This document shows positions 44,856 through 54,700 of a stretch of DNA of 64,000 nucleotides, piece by piece; within the stretch, counting starts at the first letter, position 1; each line of letters begins with the position of its first letter. A model generated the notes under the pieces. It had not been told where the DNA came from, made no database searches, and worked only from the letters and a program-made list of their open reading frames with translations. The DNA is from Mermis nigrescens. Its lineage: Eukaryota > Nematoda > Enoplea > Mermithida > Mermithidae. The stretch spans positions 23,030,290 through 23,094,289 of the forward strand of contig JAVLUZ010000142.1 of the NCBI GenBank assembly GCA_036768485.1, written 5' to 3'. A program made the position numbers and the translations under genes.

Positions 44856-45076
44856 GCATCTTTTCTCTGTGACGCCAAAGTTTTTTCATGAAGCAGTGGG
44901 TGCTTTTGTTCCAAATGTCGTTTAAGGTTGGTCGGTAGGAGACCCGTAGTTGGAAATGCGCATTCCTTGCAAACACTTTTGTTTTCATCTTTATTATATG
45001 CAAAATAATCATGAATTTCGCCGAATTTTGAGTTTGGTATATTCCAAGCTTTACTGTTTAAAGCGCTATACAACAA
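44846..45076 (-). pseudogene. BED zinc-finger remnant of hAT transposase
   Basis: A 76-codon frame contains FGEIHDYFAYNKDENKSVCK and then ECAFPTTGLLPTNLKRHLEQ followed by KH. The C-x2-C, T-N-L-K-x-H-L and final His are the pattern of BED fingers at the N terminus of hAT transposases, which bind the element ends. It lies next to the right terminus and points inward, as a transposase start should. The RNase-H-like catalytic domain is absent, so the protein is a stub. Confidence 0.8.
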
Positions 45077-45526
45077 AAACCGCGTGAATAACTTTAGAGA
45101 AAAAGAAATCTACAGTAATTACACTAAATAATAATTTGTGAATTAAAGATCAACTTGAGGATCAAAGTCCATAGTCCGGACCATAATCCTGAAAAAAGAC
45201 TTTGATCCGGTAGTGCACTACGGTTTTGAAAAGGACCAGTCCTTACAGTCCGATGATCATAAGGACTAGTCCTGGACCACGATCCAGCAGTCCTTAGTCC
45301 GGACTTTTGCCAACGCTACTCCGAAATCAAAATACCTTCCCACAGAATTCTTTTTTTTAAAATTTTTTTGTTTTTTTTCGCAACTTTTTGATGCCAATGG
45401 ATAGTGCATGATGAGAAACGTTGAAAAATGGTGTTTTTCACCATACCACTATTTATAAGGCCATTTTCTGACTTTTCAAAAATCTTGCACCCCCTCCCTC
45501 CAGAATTTTAGTGCTGCCCACGTATG

Positions 45527-45867
45527 GTGTAGGTATAGCTGCAGCCTGTATCCAGTATAACAGCCGATAAAAGATTTTGCGTTAAACTCCTGAATCGGCC
45601 ATTTTTAGACATAAGCAAAAATAAAATTTAAAAGTTATGTTGTAAGATTTTGCGAAATCAGGAAGCTCAAACGCGTGATGCTGAACATTTCTTTGCGGAA
45701 ATTTAACAAGATGTCGATCAGCTACAGGACTTCAGAGCATATCGTTGTTCGACAGAAAAAGCACTTTGGACAATTATCATTCAAACGACATTCTTACTTT
45801 CGATTAAAGATGCGTACTTCTATATGAAAAAATTAGGCTCCTTACGTCGACATTTAGCCCGTCTAGG
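45527..45867. other. Intergenic sequence, nothing recognised
   Basis: No supported feature. Confidence 0.4.
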
Positions 45868-46107
45868 CATAGGTGGGCGGCACCAAAATTCTAGCGGGAG
45901 GTGCAAGATTTTTCAAGAATCAAAAAATGGCCTTAAAATTAGTGGTACGGCAAAAAACACAATTTTTCAAGCTTTCTTATCAAGCACCATCCATTGGCCT
46001 CAAAAAATTGCGCAAAAACGATAAAAAATCTCAAAAATCGAATTCCGGTGGTATTTTGGTATTTTGGGGGAGGTTGCATACTCCCCAAACCCCTACGCCT
46101 AGGTGTG
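45868..46107 (+). mobile_element. Family A hAT-like MITE with perfect TSD
   Basis: Begins CATAGGTGGGCGGC and ends ACGCCTAGGTGTG; CGTCTAGG flanks both sides exactly. Confidence 0.96.
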
Positions 46108-47642
46108 CGTCTAGGTCGACTTATATGTATGTCCTTTCCTGCTCCGGACAGTCAAAGAATTCTGGAGAAAAATTTGTATAACTTTGCACAAATTTGCATA
46201 CTTAATAAGGGAAGAAACAGGCCGTTGAGCGAATTTCAGCAAATCATGATTGATCAGGAAGAACCAATTTAACACTCGAGAAACAAGTACTTTTTGTATA
46301 GAATGAGCAATAATAAAAAACGCATTTAGCGATAATGTCTCAAATGCTGTTGAGATATTATAAACAGCTTTGGAGAAAAAATAGTTCCATTTTCTTCCTT
46401 TATTTAATTACTATGCAGCGAAAACATGAACGTTTGTTGATGTTCTTTCTTCTATTATTTTCTCCCATTTACGCATTCGGCAATTGCCCAAGAATTTTGA
46501 AATAATACGTGGATTTTTGATCCAAAGTGCGTACAAGTAAGCGTACCAATTTCTTTGCATTTTGAAAATAATACAAAATGGAAAAATCCTAAATTTTCGA
46601 ACTACTTAGCATTTTAAATTCCACAAAAAATCAAAGAAAATGTGTTGTTTTCAGCGACCCTCTGGATCAGAAATGTCAAACTTTCGGTGCTTTGCTATTA
46701 TATATTATTCTACAAAGGAAATGGGTCATATTTGTCAACAAATGGTGTTTTTGGACGCGTATTCATCAGTATTTAGTTGTAAAAACGGCGCTTTACTATG
46801 ATTTTTCATTCTTATCGTCAGAATTCACATGCTGCGTATTTGCGGTGAGGTAGGTATTCGTTTTATTATGAATTCAAGTGTTAAAAAAACTGTACTTGTT
46901 ATTTTTCTTGATCACAATTGTACCAACCAATTTAGTTTTTAATCAGCAGCTGTATGATGGAATTTTCGGAGCTTTTATTAGCACGCTGCTTAAATAAGAG
47001 ATGGAAAGACACTTGAAGTTTTTTTTTACTTTTTCCCCGTCGAATAGAGAAAATATATCATCAGGAGAAGTCATACCAATATGAGTTCTCTGAATGCCGA
47101 CCAAACTTATCTCTGCTGCTGAAAAATATCTTATTTGTTTTACGAGTATACTCTACTCTGATTAATTGCAGCAATGAAGAAAATTATCAATTCTACGCTA
47201 AACACCAAAAGCCTTTACCATGTCTTACTCAACTAAAGCAGTTTTTTTCTTACTCAACTTTAGTTTTCCTTCCTGTCTTTCTTTTTTTTAAGTTTTAAAG
47301 ACATTGGAGCGCAGACATTAGAGCGCAGATGTTAAAGTGCACTTGCAATGGTGCTTTCCTTTTCCCACGGAAAAATTTTTAACTCTTTGTTTCTAAAAAT
47401 TGGTGTACAAAAATATCCCTAGCATACATAACGAAAATCAGTTAAATTTCTTGTTTGGTTAAGAAGTGGCTGGTTTGTGAGATGAATGCTCTGCAAACAG
47501 TGTCTCCAAATGACCCCTTGCTATGTATGCTAGATTTCAAGTTGTAGGTATTAACGGTTAATTTAAACATCTTTTGTGCAATGGAATGTCATTTTAGGAC
47601 ATTAGTTTGTAGCTTTTCATGCACTTTCTAATAGAAGCATAA
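46108..47642. other. AT-rich intergenic sequence, nothing recognised
   Basis: No gene, RNA or strong inverted repeat could be supported. Confidence 0.4.
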
Positions 47643-47847
47643 CTTTTTATTTATTTTCTTGACACAGAAATGCAGGATAAGTTAACACAAATTCCGATCT
47701 GCTGCTTATTCACTGCAGTTTTATGATTGTTTACTCGCAGCAATAAATTTCGCGCTTGATTTGCACAACTTACAGGAAATGCGTACAATTTACAACAAAA
47801 ATGTGAAAATGATTACCGTAATCTGTGTCAAGAAAATAAATAGAAAG
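47643..47847. mobile_element. Family F MITE with 25-bp inverted termini
   Basis: TATTTATTTTCTTGACACAG sits at both ends in opposite orientation, extended by five bases with one mismatch. Element length is 205 bp. Possible 7-bp flanks AGCATAA and GGTATAA differ by two transitions. A family A MITE is inserted a few bases to its right. Confidence 0.75.
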
Positions 47848-47856
47848 GGTATAATG

Positions 47857-48119
47857 CATACGTGGGCAGCAAGAAAATTCTAGGGGGTGCAAGATTTTTT
47901 GAAGGTCGAAAAATGGCCTTAAAAATGGTGGTATGGCGATAAAAACACCATTTTTCGATGTTTCTCATCAAGCACTATCCATTGGCATCAAAAAATTGCG
48001 AAAAAAACGAAAAAAATTTTCGAAAATTGAATTCTGGGGGGGTATTTTGATTTCTGGGGGGGGGGTATTTTGGTTTCTGGGGGTGCATACCCCCCAAAAC
48101 CCCCCCACGCCCAGGTGTG
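47857..48119 (+). mobile_element. Family A hAT-like MITE with perfect TSD
   Basis: Begins CATACGTGGGCAGC and ends GCCCAGGTGTG; perfect octamer GTATAATG on both sides. One of the least diverged copies. Confidence 0.97.
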
Positions 48120-48123
48120 GTAT

Positions 48124-48346
48124 AATGGCGCTACACAAAACCTACTGTTTCGAAAGTTGCCGTCCTATTTCCAAACTTAAGAAAAAAAATCGAAATTTAT
48201 ACTTCCGTACATCCACTAATTTAACCAGTGAACAACTCGACCAGAAAGTAAAGGAAGAATTCAAAAGTCTGTTTGCTGCTTTACAAAACAAAAGAAACCG
48301 CATGCACTTATCACTACCTGATAATCAGATATTCATGCGTAGGTAG
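48124..48346 (+). CDS. Unrecognised coding-like segment
   Basis: A frame starting MALHKTYCFESCRPISKLKK continues with a charged, probably helical stretch SEQLDQKVKEEFKSLFAALQ and ends at a stop after IFMRR. Base composition is less AT-rich than its flanks. A possible donor (CGTAG then GTAGTC) lies at its end. I do not recognise the family. It starts a few bases after a MITE, so any upstream part is cut. Confidence 0.35.
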
Positions 48347-48673
48347 TCAGTTAAGTTTGCCCCGTTGGCATAAAAGTTTCGTAAAGTTGAGTGAAAAACA
48401 TCTATTATGGTTGCGCTCTAATGTCTGCTCACCTAAAGACAAAACTTATTAAAAAACAATAAATTCGGCATGCGACGCATAAAGACTTTAGATTTATTAA
48501 GTCAAAGAAGTGCTATGATCCATTTAAGCGGATTTTCAAATTCATTATAAGAATTTTCAGGTTTTCCTAAGGGATCTTTTGAAATTATACCCCTACTTCT
48601 AATATCCCAACCATGACGGACCTCTTTCAGTCCCTTAAGCTAACTTATACTTAAAGGCATTTTCTTTAAACCT
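48347..48673. other. Intergenic sequence, nothing recognised
   Basis: No supported feature. Confidence 0.4.
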
Positions 48674-49198
48674 CCGTTTACCATCATTTGAACGAAGTTA
48701 TAGTCAATCAGTTTATCAGCATTTTTTATCTCTCTCCACTGTGTATTCGAACTTTGTCTAGTCTCAATTTAGCTCGGTCGCATCGTTTTTAATGCTTTAG
48801 CTGTATAAAAAACATATCAGTAAGAAATGAGCATTTTTTGGCATAATCACAGTGGTATCACAAAACCTGTGAAAAAATAGAGTTCTGATGTAAGAATTAG
48901 TGGTCTCTTGCTTTTCAAATAAATATTAGCATCCCCTGGTTGTGTTGAATACCACAGAAATCCACATTTTTTATTGAGTGTCCACCAGATGCTAACGCCA
49001 ATGCTTATGCATTGTAGTAATTTTTAATTGCTATTCTTTTGAAAATCATTTTTGAAAAAAAATAAATGTAGAAAGACCATATATATCGCAAAAATAAAAT
49101 TGATAATTTCCATAGTGCGTAGAGCACAAGTAGTTCAAGATAGACTAAACCGGCATTTGATCATATACTCGAAGGCAACACGGTAAACAGAAGGAATG
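48674..49198 (+). repeat. Family E dispersed repeat, copy 2
   Basis: Ends CCTCCGTTTACC and GGTAAACAGAAGG, inverted relative to each other; interior matches copy 1 at 42177-42705. Confidence 0.6.
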
Positions 49199-49429
49199 CA
49201 GGTGAGTAGTAGACATGCACTGTTTGATAATCGTGGTAAATTTCCAAATTTATTTTATGTTATGTATCTAATTTTTTATCGTTACTACTTATATAAAGGT
49301 GTTGAATATGTTTTGCTTAAATATTTTTACAAATAAGTCGGTAAGTTGTTAAAAAATGAAATACGTACGTTGTTTTACAATTTTCCTTTTGTTCGAAAGC
49401 ATTTTAAGAAGCGATTTTTTTAGTATGGG

Positions 49430-49576
49430 CGTCATAGGGCCTGGATCACCCAGAGAATTCAGCAGACTCCAAACAAAATCGATAGATCGACTAATTAAAT
49501 TTTTGATTCAATTTTCGGCAATCGCGCCCTATTGGACCCTCCAGAATTTGACTACTGCCTATGTACGGCACTGCTG
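49430..49576 (-). repeat. Short family A variant, decayed
   Basis: GGGCGTCATAGGGCCTGG at the left and CCAGAATTTGACTACTGCCTATGTACGG at the right fit an inverted short-form copy. Confidence 0.5.
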
Positions 49577-49964
49577 TTCTACACAAAAGTAACTGCGTGC
49601 ATAGTAGCTAGTGTTGGCAAAGTTAGTAAAATACGATAGAGTTAGGGTTAGGGTTCACCCCATTCCAAAAAAGTTAAGAGGGTTAGAGTTAACTCTAACC
49701 CTATTCCTTAAAAATGGGTTAACCAGTTTTAAAAGGGTTATTTATATGATGAACAAAGCACGCTTTTTGGAACTCGAAAAATTTGATTCAAAATAGATTG
49801 GACTTTTAAATTGTGCATCTTTATTGAAGTTGCTTTAAAGACAAAGCCCCTTTCTAAATCAGCAAACCCTAAACTTGCAACCATTGCAACAACATAGATC
49901 AAACAATGCTTGCCTGGCTGCTTTTAGGCAGTAACCAGAGCTACCTAGCTTTGTCTATATATGC

Positions 49965-50100
<136 letters not shown>

Positions 50101-50247
50101 TGGGAATCTATTGGCAAAGGCATGCATATTGAAAAAGCTTGGATGGAAAAACGAGTGATTAAGGAAAGGAAAGTAAACAGCACCACGCGAGAAGAGGCGT
50201 TAAGACAACCAGCCAGGTCGCACATCGGCTCGATCAATTGAGACGAC

Positions 50248-50441
50248 CAGGGTAGGGTTGCCAAGTGCTCTTGTCAAAAAACCCAATTTTCGGTCACAAA
50301 AAATCTCAAAATGGCTAAAAATGGAAACCCCCTACACAACGGTGAAGCATAGGCGCAAAAAAACCCCCAATCACTTCAAGGTGCCCCAATGCCCCCGAAA
50401 AACTCCTAAATTGGGGAAAAACTCCCAACTAGGCAACACTG
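50248..50441. mobile_element. hAT-like MITE nested in the hAT element
   Basis: Ends CAGGGTAGGGTTGCCAAG and, inverted, CAGTGTTGCCTAGTTGGGAG. Perfect duplication GAGACGAC on both sides. Confidence 0.92.
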
Positions 50442-51013
50442 GAGACGACGACGACGGGAATTATTTACATGAAAAAACAGTAATAAAAATCGTAAGTTAT
50501 AACTGCACGAATGAATAACTTACTCACCCTTTTTTTAACCCTTTCTCGGTTGGAAATTCAAAGAGTTAGGGTTAACCCCGATAGTCACTAACTCACCCAA
50601 AATAGGGCTAACTCTAATGAAAAACTGATGGATTAACCCTATTTTGGGTTGAGTTAGAATTAACTCTGCCAACACTAATAGGAGCACAAGTTCTTAGCTA
50701 TAGTAGGGTTAAGTGCCTTTATGAACACCGTCATAAACTCGCTACAATTCACAAAATATTTGTAAGTCTTTATTTTAAGCCTGAAATCCTGGACATAACA
50801 GATTGCAGGGAAGTACACAAAAATTATTTAATGTAATTATTTTCCCTTAATTATAAAACTAATCAAATTTTCTTTTAAATCACTTATCAAACCGTCGGAT
50901 GGAACCAAATCATAAACGCATGATTAACCGAGCATCTTGCCTTGGTAAATTAAGCTACAGAAGTTGTTAAACAAGCTTTATTACGCAAATTTGTTGCAGC
51001 GGAGGAAATCTAT

Positions 51014-51741
51014 TCATACTAAGCTGATCAATAGCCCGCTTTTTGCATTCTCTGTTTTAGTATCGCGTAGATTAGCTGCTTTTGTAGAACATAATCCGCA
51101 TTTTTTCGGACATTGTCGTCTGACATAATTGTCGTTGCGGCAAAGACCCTGAGGAGCCCAAATTCCGCAGCCGTATTTAAAATCCGTACAGTTATCCTTG
51201 CCGGTATTTTTCCCATCGTAAGCAACGGATTTTTCTAGGTTATGATCGCCATTGTCGCACAAGTCACACGACGCCTCGCAATATTTTCGCACGGCGGAGT
51301 TCGATCCTGCACTTTTGCAGTCATCCATTTCTGTCCAAAATTTACACGAAAATGGAAACTTGTCCCGACACGTCGAGGCGGACAAAGTCGTGGTCGCTTC
51401 TATGCTCGAGTCGGTCGTTTCCTGAATTTCGGCTTCACAAAAATGGCACGTTTTGCGACAATTATACCTCATGAAATTTGGATATTCATTGCAAGCATTT
51501 TCCAATTTGCTCCACAACGTGCAACTTGAGGACCTGTTCTGACAGCTTTCGGTCCCATTCGATTTGAAGGTCGTTCTCGGTTTAGCAGACAATGGCGTTG
51601 TGGTTAGTGAAGGACTCTGGGTAGTGAATCGAGTAGGTATTTCAGTTGAGCCAACGTCGCTATGGCTGTCGTACATAACGTTCAGTTTTTTGATATCCAG
51701 TATGCTCATGCCTTCTCTTTGGCCCATGCGTTCGCCTCCCT
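51014..51741 (-). CDS. Astacin gene, last exon: domain end and three ShKT
   Basis: Acceptor GATTGCAG precedes the exon. It starts with GERMGQREGMSILDIKKLN, the standard C-terminal helix of the astacin domain. After a Thr/Ser/Pro-rich linker come three ShKT domains, each with six cysteines: about SCQNRSSSCTLW to CHFC, TCRDKFPFSCKFW to CDLC, and NCTDFKYGCGIW to CGLC. The stop follows GLLISLV. The position where astacins usually have a cysteine (Y-x-C) reads YDS. Confidence 0.88.
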
Positions 51742-54700
51742 CTGCAATCAGTGCTCATAATTTATACAGTTAATGAAGCGAAATGCCCACTAACACGGGC
51801 AGCAACTAGATTCTGAGACTTTCAAACGAAATCAAAATCTGGCAATTGCTTCACCAATTTTTGCATAAATAACGCTCATACTCAGAAAAGAAAAAAAGAA
51901 ATCTTGAAAAGCTGCCTTGCTGATTAAATCATGCACTGGACAAAGTTGCTGCCACAGACACAGCATTGCCAAATATGGGCGTGGGGGGTCACGGTAACAT
52001 AGACTTCCAGAATTCGGTGGTCTCCACACCTGGGCGTGGGGGGTTTGGGGTATGCACCCCCCCAGAAACCAAAATACCCCCCCAGAAATCAAAATACCCC
52101 CCCAGAATTCAATTTTTGAAAATTTTTTTCGTTTTTTTCGCAATTTTTTGATGCCAATGGATAGTGCTTGATGAGAAACGTCGAAAAATGGTGTTTTTAT
52201 CGCCATACCACCATTTTTAAGGCCATTTTTCGACCTTCAAAAAAATCTTGCACCCCCCCAGAATTTTCTTGCTGCCCACGTATGGTGGTCTCCCCTTCCA
52301 CGAAAATCGACAGACCCCCCGGCCATGGAAGGGCATAACCGTTCTAGAAATCAACACAATAATTCTATCTGACCCGAAAACTCGGATAAATTTTCCAAAT
52401 TGGGCAAACTGTAAGCAATTCAGTCTGGTCAGTGTTACTGAACTTTTGCAGAAAACACTCGGAATTCTACCATTTTTAAAACATTGAAAGCCCGCCTTTT
52501 CCTGGTTCTGTATGTTTAATCGGGCTATATAACTTGAAAATTTAAAATGAGATATGAGGACAAAGGTGAAATCGTTCTTAAAATCAAAGGGTAAAAAATT
52601 TTCAAATTCGTTTAATCGTGATGTAAGATTTGGAGAATTTGCATTCATACAAGCATGCAAGCAAACTCGAAAATTCCAGATATTTTTTCCAACTAAATAA
52701 GCATCTACAGCATATCGTAGTTCTTCCACAGAAAAATTAGAAAAAACAGTGATGATTTAAAAGAACTTTCGTAATTATTGTAAAAATCAATCATTACTTT
52801 TCAACGCTTGTATGGTCGGCAAGCCGTTTCGAGTGAAGTCGTACGGCCCATAGTGCATTAAGCTAGAAAAATCAAAATATGACGATTTGCATATTAGTAA
52901 AATGTTAAGCAGCAGCATTACCTGGAATAGTCGTATGGCAAGCTTAGCTCATGCTCGTGCCCAAAAATTTACTTTTTAAATTCACTTTCAAATCCCTCTT
53001 CTATGTTTGACCAAACGATTTTCACATACTTATCTCTATCGGGTCTGCTTTGTTCGTGTACAAATCCAAGGGCGTGCAAAAGCTCGTGTATAATAGAACC
53101 AACTTGCATGCAACCTACACGAAAGAGGCAAACATATAAAAGAATGTATAATTTCACAAACTCCAAATTGAATTGCACACATCTTTTGAATACTTCGGCT
53201 GCTCGTCATAGAAACTGATACTGATTGACGATTAAACGAAAATATTTTTAGTAATACAAACGCAAATTTCGCCCTTAAAGTCAAATTCAATTAAAACTTA
53301 TAAAACTAAAGAGTATGAAAAACTTTGAGAATTGGAGCACATTCATTAAGTGCGCGAGTTGCTCGATAACGTGTATAGAAAGATTTAAATTAACATTAGC
53401 AACAGGAAAATTTTGCAGCCATGTTACAGTATCAGAATATTTTTTTTGGAAATTGTTACGTACCGAATAGTATTTTATCTTTCTATCAGAAAAGCTTCAG
53501 ATACCGGTTGTACGCGCAGAATTGCAAGGCCTATCCATAATATTTCCTCTTGCACGAGCTTAATCAGACACTAAGAAAAACTGAGGAAACTTTTTTCTCT
53601 TTTTAATGCTTGGATAACGTGCTCCGATACTATAAATTATTATTAAACGGGCTAATAAACATGTGCACTTGTACAGCAAACAAAATCTGGGGATTTGAGT
53701 TGAGAAAAAATGCAAAAAAGTCATGCCAAAAAATAAGTCTGGGTTCTACTGCAATCTGTGTGGGTATTTTTAATTCTCAAGGTGATCTAAACCCTTAAAA
53801 CCCCACTATATGAGTGGTTATAAATGCGTGGAAAGGTTTCATTCAGAGAGAGCTCTTTACTTAAAAAATGAATTTCTTATCAATCGTGGGCTAAACAGAC
53901 ACATAGTTTCAAACACTCTAGAATTCACTAGATCTAAACACTGAAATAGCGTCAAAGTTTAATAATGCAGTTTCTAGTGAATTGAAAGCATATTAACACA
54001 TATTCACTATTTTCAGATTTGTTTTCGCTCTTTTTATCGTACATGAGCTAAAGGTTTTCATATTTTTGATTCCGGGGGTCGTGAGTCGTGACTGAACCCT
54101 AAAACTCCTTACCCCATTTCACATTTACTACTGGATGCAGTTATTTCTCACACTCTCTAAATATGAAGCCATCGCCTTTTGACTCGCAAAAATGACTAAA
54201 TCATAAATTACGTGCATACTGAATGGCTCATGCCTTCTGCCAGAGGATCAATGTCATGACACCAGGATAGTCTGTTTTTTCAGTAAAAAAGTCGTTAGTT
54301 TTTTGGTGCCTTGCGCTAAATACCAATTTTTTACTATGCTTTGTTGAATTTTTTTGCAAGTTTCTCAAATCTTTTCGGAATTTTTAATTTTTTTTTGTTA
54401 CACTGGAAAAGCACTGTCAGAAACGTCAAAAAAAAACAATGTTTTTTACATGTATCTACTGTACATATTTAAACCGAAATAGACACATTTTGAATTTTTA
54501 TGCGCCGAACCTCCCCTACCTCAAGATTTCAATAATATACGTATTAAGTTTGAAATTAAATTAAATATAGCACCAGGTAGAAAATTCCAGACAAAGTGTA
54601 AAATGCTTGTGGCCAGATTAATCTACGTTTAATCGCGCGAGAAACAGGTTCTAGGCAATTTGAGTACTAAGGCAAATCAGCATAAAAATCACGTCTATTT

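Larger units (their letters stand above)
44094..45318 (-). mobile_element. hAT element with perfect TIR and 8-bp TSD
   Basis: Termini TAGCGTTGGCAAAAGTCCGG are perfect 20-bp inverted repeats, and CTCCGAAA is duplicated exactly on both sides. Subterminal GTCCGGAC words repeat inside both ends, as hAT transposase-binding sites often do. A BED zinc finger survives on the minus strand, but the catalytic part of the transposase is gone, replaced by GC-rich repeats. It needs transposase in trans. Confidence 0.93.
44037..45526 (-). mobile_element. Family A MITE split by a hAT element
   Basis: CACACCTGGGCGTG at the left and GCTGCCCACGTATG at the right. Outer flanks GTGTAAAC and GTGTAGGT match at 5 of 8, and the other three are transitions. 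Interrupted after CTCCGAAA by a 1225-bp hAT insertion. Confidence 0.92.

Noticed and set aside
47933..48123. Start of the 137-codon frame at 47933 as a gene
   Set aside because: This part is inside a family A MITE; the same peptide start appears at 51832-52206 on the other strand for the same reason. Only the part after the MITE is kept as a weak coding-like segment.
49640..49660. Interstitial telomere repeat (GTTAGGGTTAGGG)
   Set aside because: Only two to three units, and GGGTTA words recur inside both ends of a hAT element with a clear duplication, so they are subterminal element sequence.
52217..52729. 170-codon minus-strand frame in the astacin intron
   Set aside because: Its end lies in a MITE, it lacks astacin motifs, and the adjoining exons splice over it with matching phase.
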